Assembly (NCBI GenBank): GCA_036346355.1
Contig: CM070569.1
Span: 44,990,276-45,054,275 of the forward strand
Source: Rhipidocladum racemiflorum
Taxonomy: Eukaryota; Streptophyta; Magnoliopsida; Poales; Poaceae
Reading direction: 5' to 3'
DNA: 64,000 bases
Below the pieces are notes generated by a model. That model was not told the DNA's origin and searched no databases. It saw nothing but the letters and a program-made list of their open reading frames with translations. The position numbers and the translations under genes are program-made. Of this stretch, positions 32,925 to 43,576 are shown piece after piece. The stretch's first letter is position 1. Every line of letters starts with the position of its first letter.

Positions 32925-33030
32925 CCCAAAGATCTCCCCCTTCAGACATTGATGTCCCTCAGTTGTTCACCACACACTTCATCGTACAACGATAGTCCAT
33001 AAGAGCCACGGTCTATTGGGCTTTTATAGA
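32925..33030. repeat. Dispersed repeat copy 2, first part
   Basis: CTCCCCCTTCAGACATTGAT...GTTGTTCACC...CGGTCTATTGGGCTTTTATAG parallels 32330-32420. It is separated from its continuation by Stowaway sequence at 33036-33388. Confidence 0.5.
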
Positions 33031-33035
33031 AAAAA

Positions 33036-33101
33036 CTACTCCCCCATCACATATTATAAGGTCTATAATTTGAATGATTTTATCTCAAATATTAGACAAA
33101 C
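33036..33101. mobile_element. Partial Stowaway copy
   Basis: TACTCCCCCATCACATATTA with the following 40 bp matches the first 60 bp of the complete Stowaway at 33104. It is truncated there, which suggests insertion of one copy into another or a partial duplication. Confidence 0.65.
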
Positions 33102-33103
33102 TA

Positions 33104-33386
33104 CTCTCTCCATCCCAGATTATAAGGCCTATAATTTGAATGGTCTTATCCCAAATATAAGGTGTGCATGTAGATTTAATGATGTCTTTCCTTCTATACC
33201 CTTATTTATTCTTTTTCAACTACATGCATTTATTCATTACTACCCACACAAAATATATCTTTCATCTTCCAAGGCAATTAATTGGAGCGTCTATATCATT
33301 TTCTCTCGTATCTTTCTTAATTTCAATGCAATCTTAATCTTTGTGTAAAGTCAAACTACGTCCTTTATAAATTGGGACGGAGGGAG
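33104..33386. mobile_element. Stowaway-type MITE
   Basis: Starts CTCTCTCCATCCCAGATTAT and ends AATTGGGACGGAGGGAG (inverted), flanked by TA at 33102-33103 and 33387-33388. 283 bp, AT-rich, no coding capacity. Confidence 0.85.
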
Positions 33387-33417
33387 TAGTATTTATTGGG
33401 TCAGAGATGTTATGACT

Positions 33418-33535
33418 AAACTCCGATATCATTTGTTGAATTTGTTCGGACATTTTCATCCTCAAAAGCTAGCTTGTAAGGTGAGGGATTCTCCTACTTT
33501 TAAGTTAGGTCCCTTGTTGTGTTACAACTTACAAC
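33418..33535 (-). repeat. Dispersed repeat copy 2, second part; copia-LTR-like with reversed primer site
   Basis: CTAAACTCCGATATCAT on the plus strand is, reversed, close to the initiator-Met tRNA primer site. It is followed by TGTTGAATTTGTTCGGAC and CATCCTCAAAAGCTAGCTTG, which repeats 32225-32270. This would fit the 5' LTR end of a minus-strand copia element. No internal domain accompanies it. Confidence 0.4.
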
Positions 33536-34150
33536 GAATGTAGGACTATTCCTTCATATTAGAGAGATCGACAGGTGTTTGCCATTGTCGGGTTGTGCTA
33601 CTATGTAGGCGGCGGAGGTGTGGACAGAGCCGGCGTTGGAGCTCGGCGGCAGCTTCAGCTTGCTGCTCTGGTGCCGGACACGCACTTTGCGGCCGGATTC
33701 GTGGTGGGCGGAGTGTCGCCGGCTTTCGGCGCCGCCTCCTGCTCTGCCGCCGGTGTCTCATGCGGGAATTTGAGCCAATTTGTATCGACGGCCTAAACGT
33801 CGGCCCAGCCAAACCTGCGCGTCTGTGGCTCAGATTGGATCGCGAAGATCCAGCGCCATCCAACTGCGGGCCTCTATCATCCGTCCGATCAATATTTCAC
33901 GGCTTGGATCAAGTTGGAATGGGTAGCAGAGGCAGTTTTATGCGAAAGTCCCCGCATTAAGATGGTTTACCGTTTGCACCCTCCCCGATTTAGATCGCGG
34001 AGTTAGCGCGATCTGAAATGCGGCTCTCCATCCGTCGTCCGATCAAAGATTCGGTGGCCCAGATCGAGGCGAAACAAGTAGCGGAGGCTGTTTTGCATCA
34101 GAGACCCTGCGCTAACACGTTTTATCGTTACGACTCTCTCTGGGCTCTCC
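33536..34150. other. GC-rich region upstream of the F-box fragment
   Basis: 33570-33860 is GC-rich with ORFs on both strands but no recognised domain. The segments 33830-33955 and 33985-34110 are imperfect direct duplicates: each contains GATCGCG, a CCATCCG/CATCCGTCC block, GATCAA(T/A)AT-type words and GCAGAGGC/GCGGAGGC followed by GTTTTATGC/TTTTGCATC. Confidence 0.4.
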
Positions 34151-34159
34151 AGTCTCCAC

Positions 34160-34409
34160 AGCCACCGTCGCCGCCGATCGAGCATCCCCGACGACGAGCT
34201 CCAGCGTGTCCTCTCCTTCGTCCCCGCCAAGGAGGCGTCGGCGTCGGCGACCACCGTCCTCACTAGATCCCCAGCGGTTGGCGCTCGATATGGGCCCATA
34301 CACCTATGAGATTAGCTTCGGTGGCGCGCTGATTGAACTGGTGGCGCACACCGCCTTCTTCAACGACGCCAATCCAGGCGGCTCTGGGTATCGTTTGCAA
34401 GGTCCATAG
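34160..34409 (+). pseudogene. F-box gene fragment
   Basis: A plus-strand frame from about 34176 reads IPDDELQRVLSFVPAKEA, close to the first helix block of plant F-box domains (LPDDLLQRVLSFLPAREA-like), which bind SKP1 in SCF ubiquitin ligases. A shift near 34265 leads to a second frame (MGPYTYEISFGG...) ending at a stop at 34407-34409. The Trp-rich end of the F-box is not preserved and no LRR or Kelch region follows. It looks like a truncated exon 1 of a rice-type F-box gene. The initiator was not found. Confidence 0.55.
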
Positions 34410-35410
34410 CTTATATTATCTCTAATTATCTATCATACAAAATGTGTAGACACCAGAAAACCAGAAACGCAACCGTCTTTCAGAACAAGCGTTTGGATGA
34501 TCCCACAAAACTGATCTTTTATTTATGTCATTAGTTGGATTATTGGGCAATTTTGCAGAAAAAGGAAGGGGGGCAAGGTGCTGCGCCAAGGAGCTGAAGG
34601 AATCCGTCGCATGGTGCAAGTTTTCTTTAGGACCGATCGTGGATGGGCGCCGATGATCAAGAGACTGGAAGGGTGTTAATTTTTCTAATTGGAGTATCTG
34701 AATAGATTGGTTGTGTATCCTGATGAGTTACATGTAGTAGGCTAGATGATGATGAACCAAGTGTGAAGCGTCCTAGTCTGTGCTGTGTTGCTATCGTATT
34801 GTTGATCTGTAGCTGATCATTAGAGGAGGAAAAGCAGCCTCTATGATTCTAGTTTGACCAATACCTCTGTCATTAGCATGGACAGTGTTTCTACGCTTTT
34901 CCTCCTAATACAAATTGCATAAAACTTGAAGCAAGTGAAAAGATAATTAATCACTATCTATCTTTCATAAATATTTTAATATTTGTGCAACTTTAAAAAA
35001 GAAAAGTGTAAAAGATCCTTCATACCTCAATAGAGATCCTTCGTACCTCAAAGTGCATAGTGCCAAATAATATCACTTCGGCAAAAAAAAAAAAAAAATA
35101 GTAGCGAATAAAATATGCAGTTCCAAATGAATCCATCTAGATCACCATGGGAACTTGGGAATTGGAACATAGTAGTAACCACATAGACATCAAACAGATG
35201 AAGACAAACCGATAGCGAGAATATTTATGCGCTTTTGCTATCAAAGATGTGTTGTTTGGCATTACCAAGGTTCAGAATAAGCTCTCTGTCCCAATACAGG
35301 ATTCTTCTATATGCATAAAATTTTTCGTACCTTGAATCTGCAAATCAGACGACGTACATAGTGCAGACCAATTCTTTACACGGTCTCATGCCTCATGATG
35401 CATTTACAGA
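34410..35410. other. Intergenic between the F-box fragment and the dioxygenase gene
   Basis: AT-rich with a 17-base A run near 35082-35098 and no coding signal. The right part (about 35100-35410) should include the 3' untranslated region of the minus-strand dioxygenase gene. No confident poly(A) signal was picked. Confidence 0.45.
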
Positions 35411-38400
35411 CTATTTACACAGTGAAGCAAGTATGCGCCGAGGAGGCACAAAAGACCGCCGAGAGTGCAGGACTGCCCAGTTGTCGATAAGGAGGATATC
35501 ACCCTGCTGCCATGGAATGGCAACGCATTCCTCTTCTAAGATCTTCCCACATTCGTCTATGACATCGGCAGGCAAGGGCGAGCCGTCGCCAAATGTGACA
35601 GCCTTGACAGGATCGTTCCGAGCGTCCTTCCATCCGGTGTAGGCAGCGACCATGCTGTTGAACCATATTTTCGTCCCACGGCTCTCGTCCCACTTGACTG
35701 CTGGTATCGGACCCATTATTGTTTTAACTCCGTCGTCGGTCCATTCCAGCTTCATTCCAAGCTTTGCAGCCCTACAAAGGATAGTTGGATCAAAACTCAG
35801 TTAAGAACAGCATGGTAACTACACTAAAGGTCTCACTGGAACTCTATTTCAAATGACATTTCCAAACTTTCGTCGTTTTGGACCAAAAAATGACATATGT
35901 CTGTCTGCAACGTGCTGCATTGATGACAAGATGAAAGATAAATGTGGTGTTCGATATCATGATGAAAGGCCTTTGGAAGAAACTAAAATGGGTTTAATAA
36001 TTGAAGGGCATTCCAGTACATGAAAATTGTGCAAAGTCTCCTACTATTCTTAGGATGAAACTAAGACAATGATTGATTGATTGCACAACATTGAGAACTA
36101 GATGCAACTTATAATAAACTTCCAATCAGCAATCAGCATTCACCACAAGTTATACAAATCAAAGTGATGCTCACCATATACATGTTTTTTCTATACGATA
36201 GGTGCAGGATGATAGCAGAAGCCCATCTAGTTTTGGAAATCCCAACTGGGAGCTGCTTTTGAGAAACTGGCCAGGCTACAGATTTCATATGAAGGTTTTT
36301 CTTAACACCGGACAGCTGATTCAACAATTTCTACCCATTTCAACCAAGTCCACCAGAACCAGTACAAGACTGATTAGTGCAGAACACTTGTACCAGCTAC
36401 TCAGAAGTGGACGCGAATTGCCTGCTCACTCCATGTGCTCCCTTCCATGTGGCATAGATTTGTCGGTTTTAACGAGTGGCGGGCCCTACAACCTTCTGTT
36501 TTTAACAGAGGCAAACAGTAAGCCAAATTGCTCGCTGTTGTCAGAGTACTCCGATGCCACCACGACGACTCTAGAGAGTCTGCGACAACTCGATTGACTG
36601 ACGTGGCATCGGCCGACTGCCCGACTCATAGTGAGGTCCTCACAGCGACGATGGATCTGTGGTCTTTTATTCCTTTGCTGCACTAGCTAACCCATGACAA
36701 TTAATTATAATCCTTCAATTTGCAGTAAAATGTCATGCATTGAGTGCTAAGTCACGAGAGCTTTACTGATTCATCCACGAGTTCTCGTCCAGAAACAATT
36801 GTTTTTCCTCATCATGCTGGATCTGGCCAGATTGGGCAGTTCTCATTGAGTAAATATAGTCCATATGCTGGCAGTTCTCGTTGTCTATACATTCCTTTGT
36901 CTCATACTTTGGCAAGAGAGAACAGCTTAGGCGCGAGAAGGTCAAGTGGCCGTGGCCACCGCCGCATGCCGTGCTCGTCGCCGCAGTTGTGTGGTGGCTA
37001 AGACGGAGCATGAGGCGACTTGCACGGCTATGGCCACCACCGCCGTGCTTTGAGCGTGCAGAGCAATTGTGCCTTTTGTGATTGCCGGTGATTGATTGAA
37101 CAAAGGATGTCAGTAAACAGCATTCCCTTTCAGGGATTCTCAGAAATTTTTTTAAGAGAAAATTCGTGGGACCAACAAAGAAATAGCTAGCCATAGATGG
37201 TTGCCATGTGGAAGGGAGCACAAATGGGAGCACATAGGGGGAGTAGGCAAGCCGCATCCTTCAGAAGTAATCATTTTAGTGGTGGTTATAGAAACTTCGC
37301 AGCCAGCTACACAAGTTGTGTGCAATGCCATAAATTCTACTGTAACAAATATTTCCAAAGCATTGCAGGTCACTCATGCAAGTCTAGTAAAATACCAATG
37401 ATGTTACAATGGATTTCTGAATGCAAATGTAAAAGTTCAGAACTAATAACAAAATTATAATATATTAGCAATGTTCCAAAAAACCAAACAAGAAAACATA
37501 CCTTTCCTCGGCGATGGCTTTATCTTTAGTGAGAAATGTTGATTGCCATCCACGACCGATTGGAGAAGACGGATCGTCACCCTCTCCTAAGACCCTTGTG
37601 TATATCAGTCCATACTTCTCCAATTTATCCACAAATTCTGGGAACTTTTCATTCATCCTCTTATAAACATAATGGCTCAATACTATTGGTGTCTCCCCAC
37701 CAGTCTTCGGTTCCACTTCACAGAAGAAGAACAATTTCGACGGAAATGTTGGAACCTAAAGAAAGTATACGGTAAGGTGAGTTCCGATCATGAAACTCCG
37801 ATGAGCTTTTCTTTAAAAGCTTGTTTTGAAGTTTGTATGGGTAACACTTGATCCTAAACAGGACAATAAAATTAAATTGGAGTGCTTTCTTAAATTGCAC
37901 CTTGTTTCTACAGCTAAGTACTTAATTTATTCCAAAATTTCATTATGTGCATTTAAATACCAGTTATTGTCTGGGGAAAAAAAGACAGTTAAATATTCAG
38001 TGTTCAAACCACCAACCCTATAACATTGATGAAGCTACTAGCATAACAATAAGTAAATTTCACAATCAATGTCCTAGGATTAGTATATGGACTTGTCTAT
38101 TTTGATTTTGTGTGCTGCGTGAATGGATTTGTTCTGCTGCTTATGCGGAGAAAAAATGAAGAGTTCCAATGATGAAGCCGGGAAAATGAGCCTCTTGGGC
38201 CGCCGACCTGCGCCATCTCGTGGTGGAAGGGGATCTTCTGGTCGGGCGGCGACTCGTTGGCGGTGAACACCCGCCCCACCACGTTGGTCCGCGGCGCCGC
38301 GCCGCCGACGTACGGAAGCTCGTCGTACCCGAACGCTTCCACGGCGCGGTCGAAGTCCTCCGCCACCCGCGCCGGGAACCCCCGAAGCAGCACCGACCCG

Positions 38401-38579
38401 GACGCGCGCACTAGCGGCTCCACCCGGGACGCCCTCTCCGACCGCACCGCCGCTAGGAACTCGTCGAGGTCTACCGGGGGGGCGCGGCTCGGGACGAGCA
38501 CCGCGGGGAAGGCGACGCCCTCGACGAGCCGCTGCTGCGAGAGGCGCCCGTCCTGGAAGAAGCTCCCCGCCTGCGCCAT
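35411..38579 (-). CDS. TauD-family Fe(II)/2-oxoglutarate-dependent dioxygenase (clavaminate synthase-like, At3g21360-type), three exons
   Basis: Exons on the minus strand: 38579-38208, 37755-37502 and 35771-35411, together 987 bp for 328 residues, close to the roughly 330 residues of the Arabidopsis homologue. Both introns are GT-AG (donors at 38207 and 37501, acceptors ending at 37756 and 35772) and keep frame; intron 2 splits an Arg codon. The start is the ATG at 38579; the stop is TAG at 35413-35411. The iron-binding H-x-E lies in PFHHEMAQ (residues 119-121) at the end of exon 1, and the distal His in NWAVLHSRR (residue 311). Arg 320 or 321 in PPRRILAS is the likely 2-oxoglutarate contact. 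Other conserved blocks are LPYVGGAAPRT, FTANESPPDQKIP, SSPIGRGWQSTF and WFNSMVAAYTGW. The family hydroxylates or desaturates small molecules; the substrate of this plant subgroup is unknown. No targeting peptide is evident. No break was seen, so it is probably functional. Confidence 0.95.
35772..37501 (-). other. Intron 2 of the dioxygenase gene
   Basis: 1,730 bp. Donor AAAG|GTATGT and acceptor TTTGTAG|GGC on the minus strand. It contains an open plus-strand frame (36202-36597) and a GC-rich patch (36920-37070) with no recognised domain; either may mark old insertions. Confidence 0.85.
37756..38207 (-). other. Intron 1 of the dioxygenase gene
   Basis: 452 bp. Donor GCGCAG|GTCGGC and acceptor CTTTAG|GTTCC on the minus strand, phase 0. 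Confidence 0.9.
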
Positions 38580-38695
38580 TAGGGTTTGGTTTCCTTCGGT
38601 GGTGTGGCGCGAGTGAGTGAGAGGTGATGAGATGAGGCTTCAGGGTGTGTCCGGAACTCCGGAATCCGGATTCGTTGGGAATCCTTGGATTGGAT
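38580..38695 (-). promoter_or_regulatory. Short 5' flank of the dioxygenase gene
   Basis: Only 116 bp separate the start codon from the hAT MITE at 38696. No TATA box is evident. The region likely contains the 5' untranslated region, and the core promoter may lie inside or beyond the MITE. Confidence 0.4.
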
Positions 38696-39178
38696 TAGGG
38701 ATGGCAAAATTACCCGTGGGTTCGGGTATCCGTGGGTACCCGACCCGATGGGTTCGGGTATGGGTTTGATTTCAAACCCGCGGGTTTCAAATTTTGGGTT
38801 CGGGTTTGGGTTCGGGTTCGGGTTGATTACGCACCAGGTACCCATGGGTATCCGAATTAATTAATATAAATTAAAAATAATGGAAAGTTAATTCAAGATT
38901 TTCAAGCATCGTTTGAGATGTAAGATGCGGTAACTTTCATGATTATATACACCATATATTTTTCCTTTAAACATAGAAATTACAAATGAATTGATTGACA
39001 ATTGATGGTTGAAAATTTAATTGCAAGGTGATTAGGTGAATTTAATTTCAGGTTCGGGTATGGGCGTGGGTATGTACCCGTGAGAGATTTCGGGTTCGGG
39101 TTCGGGTATGAATTTCGGGTTTCGGGTTCGGGTCTGCGGGAGGTCTACCCGCCCGAACCCGCCCGATTGCCATCCCTA
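38696..39178. mobile_element. hAT-type MITE in the dioxygenase promoter
   Basis: 483 bp, starting TAGGGATGGCAAAA and ending TTGCCATCCCTA (inverted), flanked by the perfect 8-bp duplication GATTGGAT (38688-38695 and 39179-39186). Inside are many GGGTTCGGGT words and their complements. No transposase is present. Confidence 0.95.
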
Positions 39179-39186
39179 GATTGGAT

Positions 39187-40560
39187 GAACGTGGACGGGT
39201 TCTGGAACAGTGTGGGAAGCAGCGTTTCATATTTCGTTTTGTGAATATTTTACGAGCAGTCACCGGTACCGAAATTTGTTGAAATTTGATCAAAATTTGA
39301 AATGTTTGAAAATCAAATAATTTTGAAAACTGATCAAATACATGAGCGAATTTCGATCGAAAAGCTCAAAATTCGATCGAAAAGTATCAAAATTCGATTG
39401 AAAAGCATTGAATTTCGACGATAGGTTAAAAAAAAATAAGAAAGACATAAAAAAATAAGGAAAATTACAAAAAATATTATAAAATTTGTAAAATGCAATT
39501 CACATAATTAAAACTTGTCACATATCAATACAAGTGCAAAAATAGATATTCACATAATTAAAATATTGAAATAACTGGGCGGGTTTGACCTAAATGTCGG
39601 GTCCAAAACAACCCAAATACACTTTGATGGTTGTATCCTTAAAAGATCATTTATTACTCTATTGACTTTTATAAGGCATCCATACATTTCAAGATTCAAA
39701 CTTTTAATTTTTATAAGCAATTAGTCCAATAATGCATATATTTAATCTTGCAAAAGTGATACTAAATATTGCTAATTAACACAATTGAAGAAATATTGCT
39801 ACTTGACATACTTGAATAAATATTACTACTAAAAAACTTCTAATTTCTTTTTTTCTTTTTTATATTTTCTACATTTTGAATGCTTAAAAAACGTCTCCAA
39901 ACTTCATTTTTTCAAAAAAAAAAATATTCACACCATATGTCATAAGACTATTAATACTAATTATAGGAATTTTTTGGGTAAATTTGTCAAAAAAATTTAT
40001 TTTTTTGAATTTGAATTTGATTGAAAAACTGAACGATTTTTTTTCGATACGGACCGGTAAGATCAAATTTCGCGAAATTGGATCGAATTTCATCGAAATT
40101 CATAACCCTAGTGGGAAGAACCGAAGAAGGTTGGAACAACATCTCGCCTGGATTTCGCGAATCTGTAAAATTTTACATCTTGAATCCCTTTGAATTTTAT
40201 AATTTTGATGAAATTAACAAAATCCTAAAAAAATTTAAATGCTACATTAACCTAAAATCTCGACGGTGTCTCGGTATATTTCACCAAAATTTTGGATTTT
40301 TTTTACCGAAATTTGAGTAACATTTGACCGAAGTTTAACCGGATTGGATTCTTCATGTCGTTTTCCATATCAGACCAAAATTTTAAAAAAAATGACAATT
40401 TTTGGACTAATTTATGTTCGGTTAAAAATCAACGAGATCTCGACAAGATTTTACCGAGATCTCGGAAATGTCGGTCAAAAAGAACCGGATTTGAACTTTG
40501 TTTTTTTGGCAACGAACCTGACTTGAATATTGTTGCCACAAAAAGCGTAACAAGTCACAC
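39187..40560. repeat. Degenerate CGAAATT-rich repeat, copy A and neighbouring decayed sequence
   Basis: 39262-40111 is AT-rich and full of CGAAATT/AATTTCG words. It starts ACCGGTACCGAAATTT and ends AAATTCATAACCCTAG, roughly inverted termini. It shares a long stretch with 41489-42954 (for example CAAACTTCATTTTTT and CTATTAATACTAATTAT). 40112-40560 has similar composition (ACCGAGATCTCGG words). There is no coding frame. The class is unresolved. Confidence 0.5.
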
Positions 40561-41485
40561 TTGTTTAAGATTAGTGTCGATGTTCAAGACCGGGGATCTC
40601 TAGATCAAGCTTATAAAAAAATGGGTTGTCTTGATGTTGAATCATATATTGTAAGGAGTAGAAAAGGAGATTGCTTCTTATTAACCAAATGGCTTAACAG
40701 AGTATAGTATTACGAAAAATGTCTATAGAAGGCTACTACATCATTGTGTTCTTGTTACTTGATTCAACTTCTACTTCCTCTGTAATATGTAGACTTCCCT
40801 ATTTAAACAGAGTGAAAGGACATCGGTTTGTCATCTTCAGAGAAGTGTCTCTTCATGGGAAATAATATTCGATCAATTGTACGTACTGGCAAGAGAAATA
40901 TTTCGCACGTTATTCTTATGCGGAAGTAATTGCTTATTTCGATCAGTCATCTAGTCGACGCCAAAAATAACTGATTACCCCGATTAGTTAGTTGGTCGGG
41001 GCAATCGGATCACAAGTCAGCTCAAACCAGTGTAAATATATTTTATCGAGGCAACCGAACCACTAGTTATCTCCGAATAGTCTCAGTATATTGTTTGGGG
41101 ATATAACCACATGACTAAATACGGGTATGTTTGAAATCATAATCAGTTAATGGGCATTGGGCTTTATTACGGGCTTCTTTCCCTCAAAGGGTATAGGCTC
41201 AAAGTAGAATATTACTTATTAATCATTGTCAATTAGTTATGATAAAATTGGCTTCAAATCCAATAGACCCTTAATCCGTAACTTCGGATCGCACACTACA
41301 AATCGTAGATATGCTTTCAACCCATTTCATTTCAGGGCCAAGGCTCAACTTAAAGTGTCTCTCTTTCCCTATCATTCTTCTTCCTCGACCAGGCAACACC
41401 ACCAATGTTCTTCCCCACGCATTCGCATTTTCTTTCGATGATAAGAGCGCCCCTTCCCCAGAAGCAGGTTTCACTTTTTGATGTC
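40561..41485. other. Intergenic, no gene recognised
   Basis: Mixed AT-rich sequence. The short ORFs near 41226-41474 have no domain. Confidence 0.45.
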
Positions 41486-41488
41486 CTG

Positions 41489-42954
41489 GCGGTATCGAAA
41501 TTCACGAAATTTCGCTCGACATTCGCTCAAAACCGCTCAGTTCAAAATTCAAATGAATTTAAAATCTAGTCAAAAATTTTCAAAACCTCCCAACGAAATT
41601 CGCTCGAAACACCGCTCGAAAACACTCGAAATTCGCTCGGAAAGCTCGAAAAACCGATGGTATTTGAAAAAATGGGAGGAAATGTAGAAAAATCAGAGAA
41701 AATTGTTGTAAAATATGGAAAAAGTCATTAAAGGCCAAAAATAATATTTGAAGAATTACTTCAACAAATATTGCTACTGAATATAATTGAATAAATATTA
41801 AAACATGCAGTGTGTTGTGAAGGTGTAGTATAAAATTCCGATTCAAATATTGCACTTATTTGATCAACTATGATTTTTGTAGGATGTAACAGATCTTGTA
41901 ACAATGTATTTCTATTTATTTTTTATGCACTACAGTTGATTGTTTAATACTTGTATTCGTATTGAATATTTAGTTATGATACGGCTCTCTCAAAATAATA
42001 GAAAAAAATGATAGACAGTTTATCACTAGAGGTCTCATATAATTCTATATTGATTGTTAACAAGTTAAACCGGGGATTTTGATTTAGTCTAATGATCTTT
42101 TAGCAGTTTACATGTGATTTTAAGAAAAACTCAGATGTACTTTCTGAATACAGGTTATGGTTTTATGCATAGTGCCCTTCTTACCTCACGTTGCTGGTTT
42201 TTATAAGGAAATATTGATACTAAATATACTTCAATTAGGGATGGCAACAGGTTCGGGTACCTCCGGGTCCAACCTCCATGGACCCGGACCCGAAATCAAT
42301 CACAGGTCCAAACTCGGACCCGACAGGTACCCGAACCCGAATTCTTCCATGGAGAGAGTACTAGTGTTCTGCAGAGAAGGAAGCGCTCAGCTCTGCATCC
42401 GCATGACGACTTCACCTTCCAATCCATTCACCTTCATTGGTTGTGCTTAAGATAGGATTAGAAAAAGAAGAGATGAGGATTTGAGACATAACAATATGTA
42501 TACAATGGCAAATTCATGAACATATGAGCGTTTGTGCCTCATCGGGTCTGGGTCTGGGTACCCACAGGTCCAAAATGAGACCTGGACTCGGACCTGGACC
42601 CCAACCCGAAGTAACATACTCGTTGGTCCAAATTTGGACCCGACCCGGCGGGTTGGATACCCGCGGGTACCCGGACCCACGGGTATTTTTGCCATCCTTA
42701 ACTTCAACAAATATTTATACTAAATATACTTCAACAAATATTGCTACTAAATAAATTGAATGGCTCAAAAACACATTCAAACTTCATTTTTTAAAATAAT
42801 AATCACATCAGGGGTCATAAGGCTATTAATACTAATTATGGACAAATTTTGGATAATTTTTTTTTTGAATTTAAGCGAAATTTAAAACGGATTTCTTTTT
42901 CACACGCGAACAGTACTAACGAAATTCACAAAGTCGTTCGAAAAGTCGAACCCT
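41489..42954. repeat. Degenerate CGAAATT-rich repeat, copy B, split by a hAT MITE
   Basis: Starts GCGGTATCGAAATTCACG and ends TCGAAAAGTCGAACCCTGC. It shares order and words with copy A (about 39262-40111), including AATATTGCTACT, CAAACTTCATTTTTT and CTATTAATACTAATTAT. The hAT MITE 42236-42700 interrupts it. Without the MITE it is about 1.0 kb. Confidence 0.55.
42236..42700. mobile_element. hAT-type MITE nested in repeat copy B
   Basis: 465 bp, starting TAGGGATGGCAACAGG and ending TTTGCCATCCTTA (inverted). It is flanked by ACTTCAAT (42228-42235) and ACTTCAAC (42701-42708), an 8-bp duplication with one change. Same family as 29159 and 38696, with GGACCCG/CGGGTCC words inside. Confidence 0.9.
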
Positions 42955-43080
42955 GCCCGGAAGTGCCACCCGAGCTCTGTGTGTACTACCACCATTTGCG
43001 CAGCTACCTTTTCTTCCTCTCTGACGCCACTCCACATGCCTCCACCACTGTGGCCATCGTCACGTTGACCCCGTCCAATC
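42955..43080. other. Short spacer
   Basis: Between repeat copy B and the Tourist-like element. No feature seen. Confidence 0.4.
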
Positions 43081-43083
43081 TAA

Positions 43084-43573
43084 GACTATCTCTAGCAATT
43101 TTTCTTCATTCCATCACCTTCCCTATTTTCTTTCCCATATTCATTCCCTTTATTTCTTGAGAGTGACTAGGGAACGGTATACCGTTGCAACGGTATAGCC
43201 ATGAAATTTATGAAACTTATCAGTTTCAGTGCTGGTTTCATGAGTTTCAGTGTTTAGTTTCATCAGTTTCATGTTTTATCAGTTTTTAGTGCTAAGTTTC
43301 ATGAGTTTCAGTGCAAAAAATCATAAGTTTCATGAGTTTCAGAGGTATACCGTTGCAACGGTATACCGTTTTTTAGTTTTTCTGTTATTTCTTACCATCT
43401 CCAACAACATCCCCTCAAGGGAATTTGTGTAGGGATTGGAAAGAGAATCCCTTTCTAGAGAGATTCACTGTTTGAATCCCTTCCGAAGGGAATCGTGAAG
43501 AAAATCCGCTGGAGCACTTGATATCTGTTCGTAAAGGAATTTGAAGAGGGAAGGAAAGCCGCTGAAGATAGTC
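43084..43573. mobile_element. PIF/Harbinger (Tourist-like) MITE, split by a Mutator-like MITE
   Basis: Termini GACTATCTCTAGC and GCTGAAGATAGTC (inverted with two mismatches) are flanked by TAA at 43081-43083 and 43574-43576, the 3-bp duplication typical of this superfamily. A second element (43159-43384) sits inside. Without it the element is about 255 bp. Confidence 0.7.
43159..43384. mobile_element. Mutator-like MITE with palindromic inner termini
   Basis: 226 bp flanked by the perfect 9-bp duplication TTATTTCTT (43150-43158 and 43385-43393), the Mutator signature. Both inverted ends carry AACGGTATACCGTTGCAACG, itself a palindrome. The inside is an imperfect tandem array of TTTCATGAGTTTCAGTG-type units. 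Confidence 0.82.
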
Positions 43574-43576
43574 TAA

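Noticed and set aside
36202..36597. 131-residue ORF opposite to the dioxygenase
   Set aside because: It lies within intron 2 of the dioxygenase gene, has no recognised domain and its codon pattern looks random.
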